Below, in pieces: positions 18,625-25,960 of a stretch of DNA of 64,000 nt; within the stretch, counting starts at the first letter, position 1, and the number at the start of each line of letters is the position of its first letter. This DNA comes from Thioclava sp. GXIMD2076 (GTDB taxonomy: Bacteria > Pseudomonadota > Alphaproteobacteria > Rhodobacterales > Rhodobacteraceae). The translations under genes and the position numbers were made by a program. Under the pieces are notes generated by a model. That model did no database searches and was not told where the DNA came from. It worked only from the letters and a program-made list of their open reading frames with translations. The stretch spans positions 857,001-921,000 of the forward strand of contig NZ_CP149932.1 of NCBI RefSeq assembly GCF_037949795.1, in the 5' to 3' direction.

Positions 18625-20081
18625 TCGTATTGCTCCCGATACTTGCGCACGATGTAGAGTGCGACAATGTTCAGCGCGAGGGTCATGACGAAGAGCGTCA
18701 TGCCCAGAGAGAAGGCCACCAGCGCCTCGGGTGAGGCGAAATCGGCGTCACCGGTCAGCTGGCTGACGATCTTGGCGGTGACGGTGGTCATCGCCTCGAA
18801 GGGGTTGAGGCTGAGGCGGGCGGCGGCACCGGCGCCCAGAACCACGATCATCGTCTCGCCGATGGCGCGGGAAGCGGCCAGCAGGATCGCCCCGATGATG
18901 CCCGGAAGGGCGGCGGGGAAGACCACCTGTTTGATGGTCTCGGATTTGGTGGCACCGAGGCCGTAGGAGCCGTCGCGCAGCGATTGCGGCACGGCATTGA
19001 TGATGTCATCGGAGAGCGAGGACACGAAGGGGATCAGCATGATGCCCATCACGAGGCCCGCGGTCATGACCGAGCTTGCCGCCCCCATCCAGTCGAGCCC
19101 GTCGCGGCCGAACACCGTCTGCAGGGCAGGGCCCACGGTCAGCAGCGCAAACAGACCGTAGACGATGGTCGGGATACCGGCGAGGATTTCCAGCGCGGGT
19201 TTGGCGATGGCGCGGACGGGTTTGGTTGCATATTCCGAGAGGTAGATCGCGGCAAAGAGCCCGATCGGCACGGCCACGGCCAGCGCGATGAAGCTGATAT
19301 AGAGCGTGCCCCACAGAAGCGGCAGAATGCCCAGCTGCGAGCCGCCACCAAAGGACGGCGTCCAGTTGGTGCCAAAGAAGAAATCCGTCGCCGGATAGAG
19401 GCGGAAGAAATGCACCGTGTTGAAGATCAGCGATAGCACGATCCCGATGGTGGTCAGGATAGCGATGGAAGCGGCGAGGATCAGCAGCGCCTTGATGCCG
19501 CGCTCGACGATATTGCGGGCACGAAGATCCTTATGGGTGGATTTCAACGTCAGCAGGAAGAAGACGATGGCCACGCCCAGAACCACCGCCATACGGAAGG
19601 TGTTTCCGGTGGCGTTCAGGCTGCGGTAATGCTGTGCCGCGTCGAGCGTGGGGGTATCCACCTCGGAGCCGAGCGCGACGCCATAGTCCGCCATCTGGGC
19701 ACGCAGCCCGTCGCCCGCCTGCAGGCCGCTGGCCTCGGAGGCGGTCAGGGTGCCTTTTGCGACCGCGTCATCGAGCCCTTGGGCGAGGCGCGTCACATCC
19801 GACATCATCAGGCTGAGATTGCCATGCTCTTCGACCGTGGCCTGCGGAATGGCGCCGGTGACCTGCATATCGATGATGAAAGGCTGCACGATCAGCCAGA
19901 CGGCCAGAACCAGAAGGGACGGCACGAGGGTCATCATCGCGACATTGCTGCCATAATAACTGGTCAGCGAATGGAGGATGCGGCTGTCGCCCCCTGCGGA
20001 AGACAGGGCGCGGGACCGGCCGAGAACGAAGCCCAAGGCTGCGAGCACGAGCACGATAACCAGAAGCCAGATTGCAGGCAT
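18621..20081 (-). CDS. pstC: Phosphate ABC transporter permease PstC
   Basis: This is the second permease of the Pst transporter. It starts with a membrane anchor (WLLVIVLVLAALGFVLG) and a second span, followed by a periplasmic segment of about 100 residues, then the canonical permease core with the EAA loop (GLGATKSETIKQVVFPAALPG). The 486-aa length is the long alphaproteobacterial form. A hairpin in the 100-bp gap separates it from pstS and may lower permease levels relative to the binding protein. Confidence 0.94.
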   Translation of the reverse strand: MPAIWLLVIVLVLAALGFVLGRSRALSSAGGDSRILHSLTSYYGSNVAMMTLVPSLLVLAVWLIVQPFIIDMQVTGAIPQATVEEHGNLSLMMSDVTRLAQGLDDAVAKGTLTASEASGLQAGDGLRAQMADYGVALGSEVDTPTLDAAQHYRSLNATGNTFRMAVVLGVAIVFFLLTLKSTHKDLRARNIVERGIKALLILAASIAILTTIGIVLSLIFNTVHFFRLYPATDFFFGTNWTPSFGGGSQLGILPLLWGTLYISFIALAVAVPIGLFAAIYLSEYATKPVRAIAKPALEILAGIPTIVYGLFALLTVGPALQTVFGRDGLDWMGAASSVMTAGLVMGIMLIPFVSSLSDDIINAVPQSLRDGSYGLGATKSETIKQVVFPAALPGIIGAILLAASRAIGETMIVVLGAGAAARLSLNPFEAMTTVTAKIVSQLTGDADFASPEALVAFSLGMTLFVMTLALNIVALYIVRKYREQYE

Positions 20082-20132
20082 GTCAGCTCCGTTTTGTAAT
20101 GGGTGCCATTATGGAGGCGTCGAAACAAAGAA

Positions 20133-20159
20133 GGGGGCGGCATTGGATCTGCCGCCCCC
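20133..20159 (-). promoter_or_regulatory. Hairpin between pstS and pstC (attenuator or mRNA stabiliser)
   Basis: GGGGGCGGCA and TGCCGCCCCC form a perfect 10-bp stem with a 7-nt loop. Read on the minus strand it is followed by a pyrimidine-rich tract (CTTCTTTGTTTC), so it may partly terminate or protect the pstS message. Confidence 0.65.
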
Positions 20160-20181
20160 CGTATTGGCCGGGTAGGGCAGA

Positions 20182-21222
20182 TTACATGCCCGAGCCCATG
20201 GTCTGTTCGTCAGCAACCAGCTCTTGGGTCGCTGCCAGTTCCGGATCGGAAACCAGACCGTATTGCGCCAGCGGGCCGTCCGAACCTGCGATCTCGTCGG
20301 AGACGAAGAACTCTGCATATTCTTTCAGGCCGGGGATCACACCGATATGCGCCTTCTTGATGTAGAAGTAGAGCGGACGCGAGACCGGATAGTCACCCGA
20401 GGCGATGGTTTCGGTCGACGGCTCGACGCCGCCCATCGTTGCCACTTTCAGCTTGTCGGTGTTGTTCTCGTAGAAGGCCAGACCGAAGACGCCGACGCCA
20501 TCGGGGTTCGAGGCGATACGGGCGAGGGTCTCGGTGTAATCGCCGTCGATATCGACCGATTTGCCATCGGTGCGGACATTCATACAGGCTTTCTCGGCGT
20601 CTTTCTCGGTCATGCCGCCCGACACCATCGCATCAAGCGCGCCGGTGTCCTTGCAGCCCTGAACGAGGACTTTCTCTTCGAAGACCTCGCGGGTGCCGTG
20701 CTTGGTGCCCGGAATATAGGCGGCGATCTCGACATCCGGCAGATCGGCGTTGAAATCCGACCACTTGGCATAGGTGTTGTCGACCAGCGCGCCGTCTTTC
20801 ACGACCTTGGCGCCGAGGGCGTTATAGAGGTCTGCCGGTTGGAAGGCGGTGAATTCGGGGCCGGTTTTCTGGCTGGCAAAGACGATCCCGTCATAGCCGA
20901 TGCGGACCTGGATAATGTCGTTCACGCCGTTTGCGTGGCAGGTCTCGATTTCCGAGTCCTTGATGGCGCGCGAGGCGTTCGCGATGTCGATGGTGTTCTC
21001 GCCCACGCCTTCGCAGAAGCGCTTCAGACCCGAGGACGAGCCGCCCGATTCCACGACCGGCGTCGGGTAGTCGAAGTTCTCGCCGAAGGCCTCTGCCACG
21101 ATCGAGGCATAGGGCAGCACGGTCGAGGAGCCGGCAACCTGGATGTTGTCGCGGGCGAAGGCGCCTGCGGTGGAGGCAACGGTGATGGCAAGTGCAGATG
21201 CCGTCAGCTTAACAGTGTTCAT
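20182..21222 (-). CDS. pstS: Phosphate-binding periplasmic protein PstS
   Basis: PstS captures phosphate in the periplasm and delivers it to PstCAB. A signal peptide of about 23 residues ends at the AFA-R junction, and the mature protein starts DNIQVAGSSTVLPYA, with the phosphate-binding AGSSTV loop. A second ligand segment is SGGSSSGLKRF. The 346-aa length is typical. It heads the pstSCAB-phoU-phoB operon, with a candidate Pho box 85-102 bp upstream of the start. Confidence 0.96.
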   Translation of the reverse strand: MNTVKLTASALAITVASTAGAFARDNIQVAGSSTVLPYASIVAEAFGENFDYPTPVVESGGSSSGLKRFCEGVGENTIDIANASRAIKDSEIETCHANGVNDIIQVRIGYDGIVFASQKTGPEFTAFQPADLYNALGAKVVKDGALVDNTYAKWSDFNADLPDVEIAAYIPGTKHGTREVFEEKVLVQGCKDTGALDAMVSGGMTEKDAEKACMNVRTDGKSVDIDGDYTETLARIASNPDGVGVFGLAFYENNTDKLKVATMGGVEPSTETIASGDYPVSRPLYFYIKKAHIGVIPGLKEYAEFFVSDEIAGSDGPLAQYGLVSDPELAATQELVADEQTMGSGM

Positions 21223-21306
21223 GGTTCTCTCCCAGAAGGTCTGAATGGCCGCTACGGGCTCATCGCTTGTGCTAGAGGTCTGTCGTGACGCTTATGCGAA
21301 CATTGT

Positions 21307-21324
21307 GTAACACATATATGACAA
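21307..21324 (-). promoter_or_regulatory. Candidate Pho box upstream of pstS
   Basis: On the minus strand the sequence reads TTGTCAT-ATAT-GTGTTAC: two 7-bp direct half-sites separated by 4 bp, close to the CTGTCAT-N4-CTGTNAT pattern bound by PhoB. Its position upstream of pstS fits activation, with phoB as the last gene of the same operon. Confidence 0.6.
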
Positions 21325-21357
21325 AGCGTCATTCTCGGAGAAAACCCTGCGAAAAAG

Positions 21358-22053
21358 TTAATTTTCGCAATACTGCTTGAGGGCGCGCGCGATCAGCGCG
21401 GGAATTTCGGGATGCTCACCAATGGGCGGCAGGCGCGGGCCGGAGAATCCCGCATTGTCGAGCGCCTCGGGGATATCGCCATCGACATGACCTGCCCGCA
21501 GCGCGAAAAATGGCAGGCAGACGCCCTGATTGGAGGTCCTGGCGACGTCCTCAAGGAAGGGCGGCTCCTCGATCAGCCCGACCCGCACGCGCCAGAATGC
21601 GCCCGAGCGGCGCAGCTTCTCGGCCATTGCATAGGCGCTGTCTTTCGATTTGCGCGCGATCTTGGACCCGTGGGCACAAAGGATGAGGTCGGTTGCCCTG
21701 CTATCGAGCCCCGCCTGTGCCGCCGCAGCGAGGCACTCATCGAGAATCAGCTTTTCCAAGGCGGGATCGATGCCGAACGGGTCCATATGCTGTGCCTTGC
21801 AGCCCAGCTCCTTCAGCCTGCGCGGGATCTCGCGTTTGGTAAACCACCCTTCGGCCATAAAAAATGGATAGATTACAGGGGCCTCGCAGTCATTGACTGC
21901 CTTTGCGAGGGCATCGTCCTTGGCCAGCGTCGCCGCCAGAACGCGGATCTCCGGGCAGAGCGGACGGATCTTTTCGGCCAGCGCCTCAAGGGCTGCCTGT
22001 TTGGTATCGGGGTCCGAAGGCGACCCGTGTGCAACGATGATGACTGTTTTCAT
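21358..22053 (-). CDS. CbiX/sirohydrochlorin chelatase-like protein
   Basis: It resembles CbiX-type metal chelatases, which insert cobalt or iron into sirohydrochlorin. Two repeats are visible: VIIVAHGSPSDPDT at the N-terminus and LILCAHGSKIARKSKDS in the middle, each with the AHGS motif whose histidine binds metal. Such two-domain proteins of about 230 aa are widespread in Rhodobacteraceae. No cobalamin or sirohaem genes adjoin it, so the substrate is unknown and it may not be a true chelatase. It is probably transcribed on its own from the AT-rich 110 bp upstream. Confidence 0.7.
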   Translation of the reverse strand: MKTVIIVAHGSPSDPDTKQAALEALAEKIRPLCPEIRVLAATLAKDDALAKAVNDCEAPVIYPFFMAEGWFTKREIPRRLKELGCKAQHMDPFGIDPALEKLILDECLAAAAQAGLDSRATDLILCAHGSKIARKSKDSAYAMAEKLRRSGAFWRVRVGLIEEPPFLEDVARTSNQGVCLPFFALRAGHVDGDIPEALDNAGFSGPRLPPIGEHPEIPALIARALKQYCEN

Positions 22054-22163
22054 GGGGGCTATGATAGCGCCTCGGGCGGCGGCGGCAATCCTCGGGCGAA
22101 ATGGTCAAGACCATGTGCCTGCTCAGAGTTTATACGCTTTAACTCCCTCTAAATACTCTATTT

Positions 22164-22313
22164 TTAAGGGCTATTCTTTTGCGTCAGGTGACGTTCTGAC
22201 ATATACACATAGAGACCGGCCAGGAAGGCCAGGACCAGATAGAGTTTCACGTGTGGTGCGTAGGGGTGCACGTGGGGTGGTGAGGGTTCTGGTAGGGGTG
22301 CCGGAACCCTCAT
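22164..22313 (-). CDS. Probable small membrane protein (49 aa)
   Basis: This short frame starts 26 nt after the EVE-domain gene and would extend the tsaD operon. The first 20 residues are rich in proline and histidine; they are followed by one membrane span (LYLVLAFLAGLYVYM) and a polar tail. An AAGG lies about 13 nt before the ATG, which is only a weak ribosome binding site. In-frame GTG codons downstream would leave 28-35 residues still containing the span. I recognise no family. A stable hairpin covers the ATG. Confidence 0.4.
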   Translation of the reverse strand: MRVPAPLPEPSPPHVHPYAPHVKLYLVLAFLAGLYVYMSERHLTQKNSP

Positions 22314-22319
22314 TTTTAT
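22281..22319 (+). terminator. Plus-strand intrinsic terminator with no evident plus-strand gene
   Basis: TGAGGGTTCTGG pairs with CCGGAACCCTCA (12 bp, one G-T pair) around an 8-nt loop, followed by TTTTTAT. The T run is on the plus strand, opposite in orientation to all neighbouring genes. Confidence 0.6.
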
Positions 22320-22339
22320 GTCAGACCTTGGGTTTGCGG

Positions 22340-22762
22340 TCAGTCGGGATCGGTCTCTGCCATCGCGCAGACGATACGCCATTCCTCCTCGGTCACCGGC
22401 TGCACCGAGAGCCGCATCGAGGTCACCAGAGACATGTTCGACAGGCGCGGCTCGGCCTTCACATCGGCCAGTGTCACCGGCTTTTTCACCGGACGCACGG
22501 CACGCAAATGCACGCAGTCCCAGCGTGGATCATCGGTGGTGCTATCGGGCGCGCTTTCGGCGCTGACCTCGCAGATACCCACGACTTCCTTACCGATATT
22601 GGAATGGTAGAACAGCCCGCGATCGCCGATCTTCATCTCGCGCATATTATTACGCGCCAGATAGTTACGGATCCCGTCCCATTCCTCGCCCGCCTCGCCT
22701 TTTTCAACGAGCTGGTCCCATGAGAACTTGTTGGGCTCGGATTTGAACAGCCAGTAGCGCAT
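22340..22762 (-). CDS. EVE domain-containing protein (PUA-like fold)
   Basis: EVE domains are PUA-related and are thought to read modified bases in DNA or RNA; the exact role of this branch, the thymocyte nuclear protein 1-like type, is unknown. Family features are the start MRYWLFKSEP, the WDGIRNYLARNNMREMKIGD segment that shapes the binding pocket (I quote parts: WDGIRNYLARNN and MKIGD), and WDCVHLRAV. At 140 aa it is a single domain. Its ATG shares one base with the stop of the preceding yciI-like gene (TGATG), so translation is coupled. Confidence 0.9.
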   Translation of the reverse strand: MRYWLFKSEPNKFSWDQLVEKGEAGEEWDGIRNYLARNNMREMKIGDRGLFYHSNIGKEVVGICEVSAESAPDSTTDDPRWDCVHLRAVRPVKKPVTLADVKAEPRLSNMSLVTSMRLSVQPVTEEEWRIVCAMAETDPD

Positions 22763-23028
22763 CAGATGACCTTCTTCCATTCGGTGATCGACACGCTGTC
22801 GAACAGCCCTGCCTTGCCATAGGGCTCGTTATCGACCCAGGCCTGTGCGGCATCCATACTGTCGGTATCGAGGATCACCAGAGACCCGCACATATCGCCA
22901 TTCTCGATGAAGGGGCCGGCCTGGGCTACGATGCCCGTCTCTTTCATATAGACCAGATGGGCCTCGCGGTTATCGAGACGGGTTTGCAGATGGCCCGCTT
23001 TGTCGCGGCAGATCACGGCGTAGAACAT
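22762..23028 (-). CDS. YciI-like protein
   Basis: This is a small single-domain protein of the YciI family (88 aa), a dimeric ferredoxin-like fold with unknown physiological function. The start MFYAVICRDK, the middle GPFIENGDMCGSLVILD and the end PYGKAGLFDSVSI all fit the family. Its start codon follows the gpsA stop with no spacer. The order tsaD-gpsA-yciI-EVE is frequently seen in alphaproteobacteria, but no joint role is known. Confidence 0.9.
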   Translation of the reverse strand: MFYAVICRDKAGHLQTRLDNREAHLVYMKETGIVAQAGPFIENGDMCGSLVILDTDSMDAAQAWVDNEPYGKAGLFDSVSITEWKKVI

Positions 23029-23982
23029 TCATTCCTCCTTCAAAGGGCGCGACAGAAGCGCCAGAGTGGCCTGGGCCACGGTCATCCGGTTATCGCAGAG
23101 CGCGGCGATCATCACCGCAATGGGCATTTCGATGCCGCCCCTTTCGGCCATCCGCGCGACGGCATGGGCGGTGGCCACACCTTCGACCGTCACATTGGGG
23201 TCGATGGTCTCGCCCGCACCCAGCGCGAAGCCATGGCGGAAATTGCGCGACTGGCTGGAGGTGCAGGTGAGCACCAGGTCACCGAAGCCTGCAAGCCCCG
23301 AAAGCGTCTCGGCGCGCGCGCCACGGGTCACGGCCAAGCGGGTCATCTCGGCAAAACCGCGGGTCATCAGCGCAGCGCGGGTGGAATCGCCCATACCTGC
23401 GCCCATGACGACGCCTGCGCCAATCGCGATGACGTTTTTCAAGGCGCCGCCAAGCTCGGCCCCCGTGGTGTCGGAGCTGCGGTAGAGCCGCAGGGTGGGC
23501 GTCGAGAGTTGTTCCTGTAGCGCCTCGGCCCCGTCCTCGCAGGCCAGTGTCAGGGCCGTGGGTAGGCCGCGCCCGATATCGGCGGCAAAGCTGGGGCCGG
23601 TCAGGATCGCCGCGCGCGCCTCCGGCACGCTGGAGCGGATCAGCGCGGTCGGGCCGAGGCCGGTGCTCAGGTCGATCCCCTTCGAGCAGCTGACCAGTGT
23701 CTTGCCTTTCAGGTGCTGGGCATGAAGGGCCAGAAACGCGCCCGTCTGCTGCATCGGCAGCGCCAGCAGAATGGTCTGAGCCGCACAGGCGGTCTCGAGA
23801 TTCGCGGTCACGGTAATCGCCTCGGGCAGGGTCAGGCCCTTCAGCCGTTTGGAATTCTCGCGCGTTGTCTGCAGCAGTTGCGCCTGCTCCGCGTCGCGTG
23901 ACCAGAGCGTGACGGGCCCATTTTGCGACAGGCTGATGGCCAGCGCGGTGCCGAATGCGCCCGATCCCAGAACGGAAATCAT
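23029..23982 (-). CDS. gpsA: Glycerol-3-phosphate dehydrogenase [NAD(P)+]
   Basis: GpsA reduces dihydroxyacetone phosphate to sn-glycerol-3-phosphate for phospholipid synthesis. The NAD(P) site [10 protein letters not shown] is at residues 6-15. The catalytic lysine lies in [12 protein letters not shown], and [10 protein letters not shown] and the FGDLVLTC segment are also typical. Its 317 aa is normal. The ATG at 23982 overlaps the tsaD stop by 4 nt; the open frame continues further upstream within tsaD but lacks family resemblance. Confidence 0.96.
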   Translation of the reverse strand: MISVLGSGAFGTALAISLSQNGPVTLWSRDAEQAQLLQTTRENSKRLKGLTLPEAITVTANLETACAAQTILLALPMQQTGAFLALHAQHLKGKTLVSCSKGIDLSTGLGPTALIRSSVPEARAAILTGPSFAADIGRGLPTALTLACEDGAEALQEQLSTPTLRLYRSSDTTGAELGGALKNVIAIGAGVVMGAGMGDSTRAALMTRGFAEMTRLAVTRGARAETLSGLAGFGDLVLTCTSSQSRNFRHGFALGAGETIDPNVTVEGVATAHAVARMAERGGIEMPIAVMIAALCDNRMTVAQATLALLSRPLKEE

Positions 23983-25088
23983 GCTTTGGCCCCTTTTTTG
24001 CCGGAGCCCAGAAGCGGTGCGGCCTTGCGGTCCAGAGGCCAGCGCGGACGCGCGACCAGATCCATCTGGTCGGTATGTCCGAGGCGGAAACGTTCTATCC
24101 CCGCCCAAGCGATCATTGCGGCATTATCGGTGCATAGCCGCAGAGGCGGCGCCACGAAACGGGCGCCGGATTCGGCAGCCACAGATTCGAGCCCCGCGCG
24201 GATGGCGCGGTTCGCGGCCACGCCACCGGCCACCGCAAACCCGGGGGTCTCGGGGGCGAGCGCCATATATTCGGCCAGAGCACGGCGGGATTTCTTGACC
24301 AGCACATCCGTGACCGCGGCCTGAAAACTGGCGCAGATATCGCGGCGGATCGCGCGGGGCAAGCCGCCATGCCGGGCCACGACCTCGTCACGGGTGCGCA
24401 GAAGGGCCGTCTTCAGCCCCGAGAAGGACATATCGCAATTGGGCCGGTCCAGCAGCGGCCGCGGGAAGGCGAAGGCTTTCGGATCCCCGCCCTCTGCCTC
24501 GACCTCCACATTCGGGCCGCCGGGTTGCGGCAGGGCCAGCAGCTTGGCGGTCTTGTCGAACGCCTCACCCGGTGCATCGTCGATCGTGCCACCTAAGCGG
24601 GTGAATTCCTCGGGGCCATGCGCGATCAGGAATTGGCAATGCCCCCCCGAGACCAGCAACATCAGATAGGGATAGGCCATATCATCGGTCAGGCGCGGGG
24701 TCAGCGCGTGACCGGCCAGATGGTTGACCCCCACAAGCGGCAGGCCGGTGCCTGCGGCGATCCCCTTGGCACACATCACCCCCGACATCACGCCGCCAAT
24801 CAGCCCCGGTCCTGCGGTCACTGCGATCCCGTCCAGATCGCTCAGCTCCACGCCGGACTGTTCCAGCGCCTGCTCGACACAGAGATCAAGCTTTTCGGCA
24901 TGGGCACGGGCCGCGATCTCGGGGACCACGCCGCCGAAGGCTGCATGCAGGTCGGTCTGGCCCGACACGACGCTCGCCAGAATCTCGGTTCTGGTTTCGT
25001 TGGTGCCCGTCCCACTCTGGCGCACGATGGCGGCAGCCGTATCGTCACAGCTGGATTCGATCCCAAGGAAGGTAAGTGTACGGGCCAT
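23979..25088 (-). CDS. tsaD: tRNA N6-threonylcarbamoyladenosine transferase TsaD
   Basis: TsaD, with TsaB, TsaC and TsaE, makes t6A37 in tRNAs that read ANN codons. The ASKHA ATPase fold begins [12 protein letters not shown]. The metal-binding HxxxH motif is at H123 and H127 (NHLAGH), and [10 protein letters not shown] and [10 protein letters not shown] complete the set. The 369-aa length is slightly long but normal for the group. It is the first gene of a tight operon reaching EVE and is divergent from hemD across about 100 bp. Confidence 0.96.
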   Translation of the reverse strand: MARTLTFLGIESSCDDTAAAIVRQSGTGTNETRTEILASVVSGQTDLHAAFGGVVPEIAARAHAEKLDLCVEQALEQSGVELSDLDGIAVTAGPGLIGGVMSGVMCAKGIAAGTGLPLVGVNHLAGHALTPRLTDDMAYPYLMLLVSGGHCQFLIAHGPEEFTRLGGTIDDAPGEAFDKTAKLLALPQPGGPNVEVEAEGGDPKAFAFPRPLLDRPNCDMSFSGLKTALLRTRDEVVARHGGLPRAIRRDICASFQAAVTDVLVKKSRRALAEYMALAPETPGFAVAGGVAANRAIRAGLESVAAESGARFVAPPLRLCTDNAAMIAWAGIERFRLGHTDQMDLVARPRWPLDRKAAPLLGSGKKGAKA

Positions 25089-25186
25089 GGTGCCTCGATT
25101 GCGAATGGGTTATGGCTCAGGTATCACTGCGGGCGGCGTGAGACAATCCATAGCCGCCCTATCCGCACTCTGCATAGAGGATGCCG

Positions 25187-25894
25187 ATGCCTGCACCGCC
25201 CGTATTGCTGCTGACCCGTCCCGCAGAGGCGAATCTCCGCTTTCTGGGCGAGCTGCGGCAGGCGGGGGTGGAGATGCGCGCTATCTGCTCTGCGCTCCTG
25301 CGGATCGAGCCGGTTGTCCCCGAAGATGCGCCCGATGGCGATCTGGTCTTTACCTCGCAACAGGCGGTGGCGCCGTTCGTTGCGGCCTTCGGGGCCCGGG
25401 GACATGCGTGGTGTGTGGGCGCGCGGACGGCAGCAGTGGCACAGGCGGCGGGCTTTACGGTGACCTGCGCCGAAGGCACGGCCCGCGCGCTGGAGGCGCG
25501 GATACTGGCCGAGGGCGGGCAGGGTCCCTTTACCCATATCTGTGGGGACCAACTGGCCTATGATCTGGTCGCAGGTCTGCGCGCGCGCGGGCGTGCAGCA
25601 AAGGCGCTGCAGATCTACAGGCAGCTGGAACAGGCTCCGACCCCCGAGGCGATGGCGGTTCTTTCAGGAGAAGCCCCTGTTTTGGTGCCACTTTTTTCAC
25701 CGCGTAGCGCGGCGATCTTCACGAAATATTTGCCGAAACCGCACGCCCCCCTATACCTTGGCGCAATCAGCACTACTGTATCACGGCAGCTCACTGCGGT
25801 GTCAGGCGCCTATATCGGGGTTTCACGGGAAACACATGCGGCCGCTATGGTCGCGCTGGTCAAGGCTTTGGCATCCCGCAGTGTTGCGTCTTGA
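25187..25894 (+). CDS. hemD: Uroporphyrinogen-III synthase HemD
   Basis: HemD cyclises hydroxymethylbilane to uroporphyrinogen III in haem, sirohaem and cobalamin synthesis. The family is poorly conserved. Here LLLTRP at the start, LVFTSQQAVAPF, the central CGDQLAYDL and the C-terminal LFSPRSAAIF (the S-P-R-S/A box) all fit. I chose ATG 25187 because AGAGG lies 6 nt before it; ATG 25181 abuts that sequence. hemC is not adjacent. The mitofilin-like and HemY-like genes that follow are the usual neighbours of hemD in alphaproteobacteria. A VSRET stretch near the end coincides with a parS-like sequence. Confidence 0.85.
   Translation: MPAPPVLLLTRPAEANLRFLGELRQAGVEMRAICSALLRIEPVVPEDAPDGDLVFTSQQAVAPFVAAFGARGHAWCVGARTAAVAQAAGFTVTCAEGTARALEARILAEGGQGPFTHICGDQLAYDLVAGLRARGRAAKALQIYRQLEQAPTPEAMAVLSGEAPVLVPLFSPRSAAIFTKYLPKPHAPLYLGAISTTVSRQLTAVSGAYIGVSRETHAAAMVALVKALASRSVAS
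25819..25834. other. parS-like sequence inside hemD (14 of 16 matches)
   Basis: GGTTTCACGGGAAACA differs from parS at positions 1 and 10. In the hemD frame it reads VSRET, the same peptide as at the rsmG site and the hemW candidate. Confidence 0.35.
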
Positions 25895-25960
25895 AGATCT
25901 GTGGATGCGGGGGCTAGAGTGGCCTCGGCCCACTTTAGGAATTGCGTAGGAGGAGTTGCC

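Noticed and set aside
22101..22114. Short palindrome ATGGTC-AA-GACCAT upstream of the CbiX-like gene
   Set aside because: A 6-bp palindrome is expected by chance at this scale and nothing else supports an operator.
22246..22261. A partial parS-like sequence (GTTTCACGTGTGGTG) near the small membrane protein frame
   Set aside because: Only the left half and centre match; the right arm differs at most positions.
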